A DNA stretch of 64,000 nt. Origin: Janthinobacterium saanense. GTDB lineage: Bacteria > Pseudomonadota > Gammaproteobacteria > Burkholderiales > Burkholderiaceae_D. The notes beneath the pieces were generated by a model. It saw only the letters and a list, made by a program, of their open reading frames with translations. It was not told where the DNA came from and did no database searches. This document shows positions 36,139-43,905 of this stretch, one piece after another (positions within the stretch are counted from its first letter, which is position 1; each line of letters opens with the position of its first letter). The stretch spans positions 62,001-126,000 of the forward strand of contig NZ_JACHCI010000014.1 in the NCBI RefSeq assembly GCF_014200675.1. The letters run 5' to 3'. The position numbers and the translations under genes are program-made.

Positions 36139-37256
36139 GCGGCCTCCTTGTCCACGCCGGCGGCCTTGCCACGCCGCCATTGTTTCAACACGCCCAGCAT
36201 GCCTTGCTGCATGAATAGCGTAACCACGATGAATAACAATCCCAGCGCAAACAGCCACAATTCAGGCAAGGCCGCCGTAAACCAGCTCTTCAGGCCATTC
36301 ACGGTGAAAGCGCCCAGGATGGGGCCGATCAGGGTGCCGCGCCCGCCGACTGCCACCCAGACCACCATCTCGATCGAGTTGGCCGGCGACATTTCCGACG
36401 GGTTGATGATGCCCACCTGCGGCACGTACAGGGCGCCGGCTATGCCGCACAGCACGGCCGACAAGGTCCACACGAACAGCTTGAACCACAGCGGGTTGTA
36501 GCCGAGAAACATCAGCCTTGCCTCGCTGTCGCGCACGCCCTGCAGGACGCGGCCCAGCTTGGAGCGCACGATGGCGCGCGCACCCACCAGTGCGGCCAGC
36601 AAGAAGGCCAGGGTCAGCAGGAACAGCACGGCCTTGGTGGCGGGCGCCGTCACGCTGTAGCCGAGGATGGTCTTGAAGTCCGTAAAACCGTTATTGCCGC
36701 CAAAGCCGGTGTCATTGCGGAAGAACAAAAGCATGAAGGCATACGTCATGGCCTGCGTGATGATGGAAAAATACACGCCCTTGATACGCGATCGGAAGGC
36801 AAAATAGCCGAACACAAAGGCCAGCACACCGGGCACCAGCAGCACCAGCGCCATGCAATACCAGAAATGTTCCGTGAAAGCCCAGTACCAGGGATAGGTT
36901 TTCCAGTCCAGGAACACCATGAAATCGGGCAAGCTGCTGTGATACTGGCCTTGCGCACCGATGGCGCGCATCAGATACATGCCGTGCGCATAGGCGCCCA
37001 GCGCAAAAAATACGCCATGGCCCAGCGACAAGATGCCCGTATAGCCCCAGACCAGGTCCAGCGCCAGCGCGGCCAGCGCATAGCACATGAACTTGCCCAC
37101 CAGCGCCACCGTATAAGCGGACACATGCAGCATATGCCCGTCAGGAAACATCAGATTACAGACTGGCAGCAAGGCCGCCAGCACGCTGAAGGCGGCAATG
37201 ACCGCCCACATGAGCCGCGAAAACAGGCCCTGATAGCCCCTGAGTGAGTTCATCAT
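36135..37256 (-). CDS. urtC: Urea ABC transporter permease UrtC
   Basis: 373 residues with about nine to ten membrane helices, homologous to the LivM branch of branched-chain amino-acid permeases. Characteristic stretches are LALDLVWGYTGILSLGHGVF, YGYFAFRSRIKGVYFSIITQA-like, GGNNGFTDFKTILG and GVRDSEARLMFLGYN. The first Met overlaps the urtB stop. It forms the transmembrane channel with UrtB. Confidence 0.94.
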   Translation of the reverse strand: MMNSLRGYQGLFSRLMWAVIAAFSVLAALLPVCNLMFPDGHMLHVSAYTVALVGKFMCYALAALALDLVWGYTGILSLGHGVFFALGAYAHGMYLMRAIGAQGQYHSSLPDFMVFLDWKTYPWYWAFTEHFWYCMALVLLVPGVLAFVFGYFAFRSRIKGVYFSIITQAMTYAFMLLFFRNDTGFGGNNGFTDFKTILGYSVTAPATKAVLFLLTLAFLLAALVGARAIVRSKLGRVLQGVRDSEARLMFLGYNPLWFKLFVWTLSAVLCGIAGALYVPQVGIINPSEMSPANSIEMVVWVAVGGRGTLIGPILGAFTVNGLKSWFTAALPELWLFALGLLFIVVTLFMQQGMLGVLKQWRRGKAAGVDKEAA

Positions 37257-38854
37257 TCGACGCTGCGTCCTTTCATGGCAAACAGGCCTTGCGGGCGGCG
37301 CTGGATGAAAATAATGATGAACACCAGGATGGCGATCTTGGCCAGCACGGCGCCCGCCACCGGCTCCAGGAATTTATTGACTTCGCCCAGGCCCAGTGCG
37401 GCGATCACCGTGCCTGCCAATTGCCCCACGCCGCCCAGCACCACCACCATGAAAGAGTCGACGATATAGCTTTGCCCCAGGTCCGGCCCCACATTGCCCA
37501 GCTGCGACAAGGCCACGCCGCCCAGGCCGGCAATGCCGGAACCGAGGCCGAAGGTCAGCATGTCGATCTTGCCGGTGGCCACGCCCACGCAATCGGCCAT
37601 GCGGCGGTTTTGCGTGACGGCCCGCAAGAACAGGCCCAGCCGCGTTTTATTGAGAATCAGCCACACCGCGATCACCACCAAGGCCGCGAACACGATGATG
37701 GCCAGGCGGTTGTACGGCAGCACCAGGCCGCCCAGTACCGTCACACCACCCGACATCCAAGCCGGGTTGGCCACTTCCACGTTTTGCGCGCCGAAAATCG
37801 TGCGCACTGCCTGCATCAAGATCAGGCTGATGCCCCAGGTGGCCAGCAAGGTTTCTAGCGGCCGTCCATACAGCCAGCGGATGACAGTGCGTTCAAGCAC
37901 GATGCCGACCAGGCCCGCCACCAGGAAGGCGGCAGGCAGGGCGGCAAACAGATAAGCATCCTGCATGCCGGGCAAGAACTTGCGAAAAAACAGCTGGCAC
38001 AGATAGGTGGTGTAAGCGCCTATCATCAGCAGCTCGCCATGCGCCATATTGATGATGCCCATCAAGCCAAAGGTGATGGCCAGGCCCAGCGCCGCCAGCA
38101 GCAGCACGCTGCCCAGCGAGATGCCGTAGAACACATTGCCTGCCACTTCCATGCGCCACACGCGCCCCTTGATCTGGTGCATGGTTTCAATCGCGGCCAG
38201 TTGCACGCCTTGATCGGGTTCGCCGGGCTTGCCATCGGCGCCCTTGTCCAGCATGGCTTGCAAGGTAGTCAGCAAACGCGCGTCGCTGCTGCCGGCTAGC
38301 GCCTGCACGGCTAATTTGCGCGTGGCCGCATCGGGCGCGTGCAGATTGGCGCTGGCGATCAGCACTTGCAATATCTGCCGGATTTCGGCATCGCTCTCCT
38401 GCACCAGCGCCTTGCGTATCAAGGGAATTTGCGCGGGGTCGACAGCTTGTTGCAACTCTTGCGCCGCAGCCAGGCGCTGGGCACGGTCTGGCGCCAGCAG
38501 CTTCAGGCCCGACAAGGCGCCCTCCACTGCCGCCCGCAAACGGTTGTTGACCATCAGACCATCGATGCCATCGGGTATGGCCACCTTTTGCCCCGTGGCA
38601 GCATCTTCGGCTTGCTCGCCGTCAACGATAAACAGCTTGCCATCGGGCGTGGCATACAAGGTCTCCGCCTGCAAGGCCTGCAGCAGACGCATGGCTTCCG
38701 GTGTGGCCAGGGCCGCGATACCGGACACGGCGGCGATCCGTGCGTCGGGATCGTCGCCGGTCAAAGGTTTGAGCAAGCCGGGATCGATGGCCGCCTGGGC
38801 CAGCGACGACAGGCACAGGCAGGCGAGCGCCAGCAATGGTGAAAAGAGCCGCAT
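37253..38854 (-). CDS. urtB: Urea ABC transporter permease UrtB, with secreted N-terminal extension
   Basis: 533 residues from ATG 38854. Unlike LivH it begins with a signal peptide (MRLFSPLLALACLCLSSLAQ) and about 200 residues of periplasmic helical, HEAT-like repeats (DARIAAVSGIAALATPEAMRL and similar). This extension is usual for UrtB. The C-terminal 300 residues are a LivH-type permease: GSVLLLAALGLAITFGLMG, IINMAHGELLMIGAYTTY, GLGSGIAGLGGVALSQLGNV. It lies 53 bp downstream of urtA and overlaps urtC by 4 bp. Confidence 0.94.
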   Translation of the reverse strand: MRLFSPLLALACLCLSSLAQAAIDPGLLKPLTGDDPDARIAAVSGIAALATPEAMRLLQALQAETLYATPDGKLFIVDGEQAEDAATGQKVAIPDGIDGLMVNNRLRAAVEGALSGLKLLAPDRAQRLAAAQELQQAVDPAQIPLIRKALVQESDAEIRQILQVLIASANLHAPDAATRKLAVQALAGSSDARLLTTLQAMLDKGADGKPGEPDQGVQLAAIETMHQIKGRVWRMEVAGNVFYGISLGSVLLLAALGLAITFGLMGIINMAHGELLMIGAYTTYLCQLFFRKFLPGMQDAYLFAALPAAFLVAGLVGIVLERTVIRWLYGRPLETLLATWGISLILMQAVRTIFGAQNVEVANPAWMSGGVTVLGGLVLPYNRLAIIVFAALVVIAVWLILNKTRLGLFLRAVTQNRRMADCVGVATGKIDMLTFGLGSGIAGLGGVALSQLGNVGPDLGQSYIVDSFMVVVLGGVGQLAGTVIAALGLGEVNKFLEPVAGAVLAKIAILVFIIIFIQRRPQGLFAMKGRSVE

Positions 38855-38907
38855 GTAAATTCCCAAGAAAGATGGCGCACGGCGACGCTTGGCAAGACTA
38901 AAAAATC

Positions 38908-40161
38908 TTACAAACCCTGCTTGCCCTCGTTGCCCTTGATATACGGACTCCAGGGCTGGGCGCGTATAGTCTCCTTGGTTTTCCACACGACATTGAACTG
39001 CCCATCGGCCTTGATCTCGCCTATCATCACGGGCTTGTGCAGATGGTGGTTGGTGGCGTCCATGCTCAAGGTAAAGCCGGACGGCGCCTTGAAGCTCTGG
39101 CCAGCCATGGCCGCAATCACCTTGTCGGTATCGGTCGACTTGGCTTTCTCGACGGCCTGCGCCCACATGTGGATGCCGACATAGGTCGCTTCCATCGGGT
39201 CGTTGGTGACGACCGAGCCTGCATTGGGCAGCTTTTGCGCCACCGCATACGCCTTCCACTGCTTGATGAAGGCCGCATTCACGGGATTCTTGAGCGACTC
39301 GAAATAATTCCAGGCCGCCAGGTGGCCCAATAAAGGCTTGGTATCGATGCCGCGCAGCTCTTCCTCGCCCACCGAAAACGCCACCACCGGCACATCGGTG
39401 GCCTTCAAGCCTGCATTGCCCAGTTCCTTGTAGAACGGCACATTCGAATCGCCATTGATGGTGGAAATGACGGCCGTCTTGCCGCCGGCGGCAAACTTCT
39501 TGATATTGGCGACGATGGTTTGATAGTCAGCATGGCCGAATGGCGTGTAGACCTCGCTGATATCGCTATCCTTGACTCCCTTGCTTTTCAAATAGGCGCG
39601 CAAAATCTTGTTGGTGGTGCGCGGGTACACATAATCCGTTCCCAGCAGCACAAAGCGCTTGGCGCCGCCGCCATCCTTGCTCATCAGGTATTCCACCGCC
39701 GGGATCGCCTGCTGATTCGGTGCGGCGCCCGTATAAAACACATTCTTTTCCAGCTCTTCGCCCTCATATTGCACCGGGTAAAACAGCAGGCTATTGAGTT
39801 CCTTGAACACAGGCAAGACGGATTTGCGCGACACCGAAGTCCAGCAGCCAAACACCACGGCCACCTTGTCTTGCGCCACCAGCTGGCGCGCCTTTTCCGC
39901 AAACAGCGGCCAGTTGGACGCAGGATCGACCACCACCGGCTCCAGCTTCCTGCCCAGCACGCCACCCTTGGCATTGATCTCCGCAATCGTCATCAAGGCC
40001 ACGTCTTTCAGCGAGGTTTCGGAAATCGCCATGGTGCCCGACAAGGAGTGCAAGATGCCCACCTTGATCGTATCGGCAGCCCAGGCCGGTTGCGTCAATA
40101 AGGACGCGGTCAGTGCCAATGCGCCTGCTGCTGCCGCTTTCAAGATGATGCGTCGTGACAT
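38908..40161 (-). CDS. urtA: Urea ABC transporter substrate-binding protein UrtA
   Basis: 417 residues, normal length. The N-terminus MSRRIILKAAAAGALALTAS carries SRRxxLK, which is close to a twin-arginine motif, so Tat export is possible. The mature part begins DTIKVGILHSLSGTMAISETS, the hallmark of UrtA, with further conserved stretches VVFGCWTSVSRKSVLPVFKE, LLFYPVQYEGEE and GAAPNQQAIPAVEYL. It captures urea (or short-chain amides) in the periplasm. It is the first gene of urtABCDE and lies 57 bp downstream of a sigma-54 promoter motif. Confidence 0.95.
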   Translation of the reverse strand: MSRRIILKAAAAGALALTASLLTQPAWAADTIKVGILHSLSGTMAISETSLKDVALMTIAEINAKGGVLGRKLEPVVVDPASNWPLFAEKARQLVAQDKVAVVFGCWTSVSRKSVLPVFKELNSLLFYPVQYEGEELEKNVFYTGAAPNQQAIPAVEYLMSKDGGGAKRFVLLGTDYVYPRTTNKILRAYLKSKGVKDSDISEVYTPFGHADYQTIVANIKKFAAGGKTAVISTINGDSNVPFYKELGNAGLKATDVPVVAFSVGEEELRGIDTKPLLGHLAAWNYFESLKNPVNAAFIKQWKAYAVAQKLPNAGSVVTNDPMEATYVGIHMWAQAVEKAKSTDTDKVIAAMAGQSFKAPSGFTLSMDATNHHLHKPVMIGEIKADGQFNVVWKTKETIRAQPWSPYIKGNEGKQGL

Positions 40162-40217
40162 ATGAACCCCTTTTTATTGGAACCGCGAGTGTCGATGAAG
40201 GCATACACGGTTGCTAA

Positions 40218-40233
40218 AGCAGAATGCATGCCA
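40218..40233 (-). promoter_or_regulatory. Sigma-54 (RpoN) promoter motif before urtA
   Basis: On the minus strand TGGCATGCATTCTGCT matches the consensus TGGCACGNNNNTTGCW at all but two positions, with the diagnostic GG and GC exactly ten bases apart. It lies 57 bp upstream of the urtA ATG. A partial NtrC-like half-site (GCACC) lies at 40263-40279. This fits nitrogen-limitation control of urea uptake. Confidence 0.65.
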
Positions 40234-40297
40234 GCCCTTTGGCTATAGGGCAAGCTCAGCAACGCCACTGTTTGGTGCGGCAAGCAGTAGCCCGCAC

Positions 40298-40337
40298 GAA
40301 AAAAAACCCGGCTGCACAAGGACTGTGCAGCCGGGTT
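40298..40337 (-). terminator. Rho-independent terminator after the DUF4349 gene
   Basis: AACCCGGCTGCAC (40305-40317) pairs with GTGCAGCCGGGTT (40325-40337), a 13-bp stem with a 7-base loop. On the minus strand it is followed by a T-run (A-run 40298-40304 on plus). It separates the DUF4349 gene from the urt promoter. Confidence 0.85.
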
Positions 40338-40359
40338 GATTTTCTATAAAGAACGGGCT

Positions 40360-41139
40360 TTATGGTTTGCGCGGCCCCCGCAAACGGCGCCAGCCCTTGC
40401 GTCCCAGCGGAAACAGCAGCACAAAGGCCAGCAGCCACGGCAGCATATACGCCAGCGCCGTGATGGCGCTGGCCATGCCTTCCGACAAGTTGTCCGTGAA
40501 ATTGCCCAGCGAGCGCTTGACCGGTGTCCAGAACGATTGCTTGCCTTCCGCGCTGATGGCCACGTTCAGCAAATCCGTATTGATGCGCTGCATCAGCAAG
40601 GCCTCGGCCGCCGTCGCCTGTTCCAGTTCCGCCTGCACCGTGGCCAGTTCTTTCGTCACCTTGATCAGGGCGTCCACATCCTTGCCCGAGCGCTTTTCCA
40701 GTTCCTGCAGCTGTGCCTGGTACTGGCGCAGCATCTCCAGGCGCTTGCGGCTGTCGAGCACGGGGCGGCCCAGGTCTTCCACCTTGGTGCCCTGGCTGGT
40801 CACTTGACCTTCCTTGCCGACCAGCGCCATCATCTTTTTGATGCCGGCCGGCTTGCTCCGCATGCTGATGCGCGCCTGCATATAGCGCCCGCTGGCGATA
40901 CTCGAATCGAGCAGCAGACAGCTGTTTTCCGTATCGGCCTTGCAGGCAGCGATGACTTTTTCATACAGGGGCTGCATCTGCGCCTCGCTTGTTGCCACGT
41001 CGATGCTGTGCTCATAAGCAAGCAATTCATTGCCCTTGCGCTCATCGATCACGCGTGTTTCCACGGCTTGATACGGGCCAGACTTGCCGCAGGCAGCCAA
41101 TAACAAGGTGACGGCAACAGCCAAAACAATTTTCCGCAT
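40360..41139 (-). CDS. DUF4349-like lipoprotein with coiled coil and C-terminal membrane anchor
   Basis: 259 residues from ATG 41139; a GTG 6 bp upstream is an alternative. The lipoprotein signal MRKIVLAVAVTLLLAACGKS has lipobox LAAC. Residues about 50-130 form an alpha/beta region, followed by a coiled coil (LEMLRQYQAQLQELEKRSGK, then ALIKVTKELATVQAELEQA) and a C-terminal transmembrane helix (LPWLLAFVLLFPLGRKGWRRL). This order, lipobox, DUF4349-type coiled coil and single C-terminal helix, matches DUF4349 proteins, whose role is unknown. It appears monocistronic. Confidence 0.75.
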   Translation of the reverse strand: MRKIVLAVAVTLLLAACGKSGPYQAVETRVIDERKGNELLAYEHSIDVATSEAQMQPLYEKVIAACKADTENSCLLLDSSIASGRYMQARISMRSKPAGIKKMMALVGKEGQVTSQGTKVEDLGRPVLDSRKRLEMLRQYQAQLQELEKRSGKDVDALIKVTKELATVQAELEQATAAEALLMQRINTDLLNVAISAEGKQSFWTPVKRSLGNFTDNLSEGMASAITALAYMLPWLLAFVLLFPLGRKGWRRLRGPRKP

Positions 41140-41438
41140 TTCCACTCTCTTTGATTTCTATAAAGGCAACTCGTGTATCGCAAGCATGTAAAAAAGACTA
41201 GCCGCGATTCTAGTCGAAACTCCTGGAAATCCGCCGTTTCCTTGCGAAAAAACAAAAAGAATGCGCGTCTTGCGCGCTGGCTGCGGGGGCCGGCGGCTTT
41301 GGCGACGGCGCGGTAGCTGGTATCATGCGGGCAACGCCAGCCGGCCATTGTGGTCCGGCCCATGCAAGACCTTGCGAAGCGGCCCCGCCCCTGGCCCGCC
41401 GCCGACGCCTCCCTACAGATCAGAGAAACGAGTATCCC
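41140..41438. other. Divergent intergenic region between the DUF4349 and DUF2760 genes
   Basis: About 300 bp without a gene. It should hold the two divergent promoters. I see no motif strong enough to name; only a weak AGAGAAACGAG ribosome-binding site precedes the DUF2760 ATG. Confidence 0.4.
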
Positions 41439-42026
41439 ATGAACGCATCATCGTCCCATCCGTCATTCTGGCGCAGAGTCCCGCTGGCTTTCGGCGCCTT
41501 CTTCAGCACCCTGTCCGACGCCGCCTATGCAGCCCGCGTGGAAAAACTGTCGCTGCCTGAAGTTGCACCAGTGGCGCCAGTAGCACCCGCTCCGGCGCCA
41601 GCGCCCGTGCACGTTCCGGCACCGGCTCCCATCATATTAAAAGAAGCCACGCCAGACGCCGCCCTGCAATTGCTGGCACTGCTGCAACGCGAAGCACGTC
41701 TGATCGACTTTACGCAGGAAAACCTGGCCAGCCATGCCGACGCCGACATCGGCGCGGCGGCCCGCGTGGTGCACGAAGGCTGCGCCAAGGTCATGCGCGA
41801 ATACTTCACCATCGAAGCCGTGCGCCAGGAAGCCGAGGGCAGCCGCATCGTCCTGAACGAAGGTTTTGACAGCGCCCAGGTGCGCCTGACAGGCAACGTG
41901 GTCGGTTCGGCCCCCTTCAAGGGCACCTTGAGCCATCGCGGCTGGCGCGCGTCCAGCGTGCGCCTGCCCAAGCTGAGCGAACAGCACGACGCAGCCATTC
42001 TGGCGCCAGCCGAGGTGGAACTGTGA
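41439..42026 (+). CDS. DUF2760 domain-containing protein
   Basis: 195 residues. An N-terminal stretch FWRRVPLAFGAFFSTLSDAA is followed by an Ala/Pro/Val-rich linker (about residues 45-75) and then the DUF2760 domain (ALQLLALLQREARLIDFTQE, ARVVHEGCAKVMREYFTIEA, ending GTLSHRGWRASSVRLP). The function of the domain is unknown. The stop overlaps the GTG start of the first Hsp70 gene (GTGA), so the three genes are surely one operon. DUF2760 proteins are repeatedly seen next to this pair of Hsp70 genes in related bacteria, which suggests a co-chaperone or adaptor role (inference). Confidence 0.85.
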   Translation: MNASSSHPSFWRRVPLAFGAFFSTLSDAAYAARVEKLSLPEVAPVAPVAPAPAPAPVHVPAPAPIILKEATPDAALQLLALLQREARLIDFTQENLASHADADIGAAARVVHEGCAKVMREYFTIEAVRQEAEGSRIVLNEGFDSAQVRLTGNVVGSAPFKGTLSHRGWRASSVRLPKLSEQHDAAILAPAEVEL

Positions 42027-43903
42027 GCGAGTCCGTAAACACCAGCAACGCCCGTTATGCCATCGGCATCGACCTGGGCACCACCCACAGCGCCCTGTCG
42101 TATGTCAACCTGAGCGAGAGCGATGGCGAAAAGTCCAGCCATGGCGTGCTGAAAGTGCCGCAATTGTCGGCCCCCGGCATGGTGGAAGATTTACCGCTCT
42201 TGCCATCGTTTGTCTACCTGCCGCACGCCGATGAAGTGGCGGCCGGCGACCTGGCCCTGCCCTGGCCCCGGGCCGTGCAAGAAGCCGACGCGCCATTCGT
42301 GGTCGGCGAAATGGCCCGCAGCCGCGGCGCCACCACGCCTATCCGCCTGGTATCGAGCGCCAAGAGCTGGCTGTGCCACCCTGGCGTGGACCGCCGCGCC
42401 GCCATTTTGCCCAGCGATGCGCCGGCTGAAGTGGCCCGCATTTCGCCGATCACGGCCGCCACGCGCTACCTGACGCATTTGCGCCAGGCCTGGGATAACG
42501 CCCATCCGACCGCACCGTTTGCGGAGCAGGAAATCACCGTCACGATACCCGCCTCGTTCGACCCGGCTGCGCGCGAGCTGACCATGGAAGCGGCGCAAGC
42601 GGCCGGCTACACTGCATTGACTTTGCTGGAAGAGCCGCAAGCGGCCTTGTACAGCTGGATACAGACCAGCGAAGGGCGCTGGCGCAAGGACGTCAAGCCG
42701 GGCGACATCATTTTAGTGGTCGACGTGGGCGGCGGCACCAGCGACTTTTCGCTGATCGCCGTACTCGAACGCGACGGCGTGCTGGAGCCGCACCGCGTGG
42801 CCGTGGGCGAACATATCCTGCTGGGCGGCGACAATATGGACCTGGCGCTGGCCCATCTGGTGGCGCGCAAACTGGCGGCCAACGGCACCCAGCTCGACGC
42901 CTGGCAAATGCGCGCGCTCACCTATGGCTGCCGCAGCGCCAAGGAAAGCCTGCTGGCCGACAGCGGCCTCGATACGGCGCCCATCGTCGTGCCTAGCCGT
43001 GGCTCCAAACTGATAGGCGGCTCGATCCGCACCGAGCTGACGCGCGCCGAAGTATCGACCTTTATCCTCGAAGGCTTCTTCCCGCAGGTGGAGGCGGCCA
43101 GCCGCCCTGCCGTGCGCACCCGCGCCGGCCTGACGCAACTGGGCTTGCCATATGCGCAAGACGCCGCCATCACGCGCCACCTGGCCGCATTCCTGGGCCG
43201 GCAAGTGGCGGCGACCAGTGAGCTGCAAGGCTTTGCGGGACGCCAGGCGCAAGACGCCACCTTCTTGCATCCGACGGCCGTACTGTTCAACGGCGGCGTC
43301 TTCAAGTCCGAGCTGCTGGCCCAGCGCATCATGGCCACCGTCAATGACTGGCTATACCTGGAAGGCGCGGAACCGGCGCGCATGCTGGCCGGCGCCGACC
43401 TGGACCTGGCGGTGGCGCGCGGCGCTGCCTACTACAGTTATGTACGGCGCGGCCATGGCGTGCGCATCCGCGGCGGCACGGCCAGCGCGTTCTACGTCGC
43501 CATCGAATCGGCCATGCCCGCCATACCCGGCATGGAACCACCGATCCAGGCCCTGTGCGTGGCGCCGTTCGGCATGGAAGAAGGCAGCGAACTGGAACTG
43601 CCGGGCCAGCAATTCGGCCTGGTGGTCGGCGAACCAGTGCACTTCCGCTTCTTCGCCTCGTCCACGCGCCGCAACGACCAGATCGGCGACCTGCTGGACT
43701 TCTGGGGACCAGACGAGCTGCAGGAATTGAACGAAATCCAGGCGACCTTGTCTGCCGAAGGCCGCCAGGCCGGCGACGTGGTGCAAGTCAGGCTGCACGC
43801 CCGCGTCACCGAAGCGGGCACCCTGGAACTGCTGGCCGTATCCATCGATGGCGCCGAGCGCTGGAAAGTGGAATTCGACGTGCGCGGCACGCCGCAGCAA
43901 TAA
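42023..43903 (+). CDS. Hsp70-family (DnaK-like) protein, first of a tandem pair
   Basis: 626 residues with a GTG start that overlaps the DUF2760 stop. The actin-like ATPase core is intact: phosphate-1 loop AIGIDLGTTHSALSYVN, phosphate-2 region ILVVDVGGGTSDFSLIAV, and the adenosine region around VLFNGGVFKSELLAQRI. Compared with DnaK, long insertions occur after the first loop (SYVNLSESDGEKSSHGVLKV). The C-terminal part is short and lacks a recognisable helical lid or EEVD-type tail, so it is closer to the YegD/HscC-type divergent Hsp70s. It is probably a specialised ATP-driven chaperone acting with its neighbour. Confidence 0.9.
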   Translation: MSESVNTSNARYAIGIDLGTTHSALSYVNLSESDGEKSSHGVLKVPQLSAPGMVEDLPLLPSFVYLPHADEVAAGDLALPWPRAVQEADAPFVVGEMARSRGATTPIRLVSSAKSWLCHPGVDRRAAILPSDAPAEVARISPITAATRYLTHLRQAWDNAHPTAPFAEQEITVTIPASFDPAARELTMEAAQAAGYTALTLLEEPQAALYSWIQTSEGRWRKDVKPGDIILVVDVGGGTSDFSLIAVLERDGVLEPHRVAVGEHILLGGDNMDLALAHLVARKLAANGTQLDAWQMRALTYGCRSAKESLLADSGLDTAPIVVPSRGSKLIGGSIRTELTRAEVSTFILEGFFPQVEAASRPAVRTRAGLTQLGLPYAQDAAITRHLAAFLGRQVAATSELQGFAGRQAQDATFLHPTAVLFNGGVFKSELLAQRIMATVNDWLYLEGAEPARMLAGADLDLAVARGAAYYSYVRRGHGVRIRGGTASAFYVAIESAMPAIPGMEPPIQALCVAPFGMEEGSELELPGQQFGLVVGEPVHFRFFASSTRRNDQIGDLLDFWGPDELQELNEIQATLSAEGRQAGDVVQVRLHARVTEAGTLELLAVSIDGAERWKVEFDVRGTPQQ

Positions 43904-43905
43904 GC

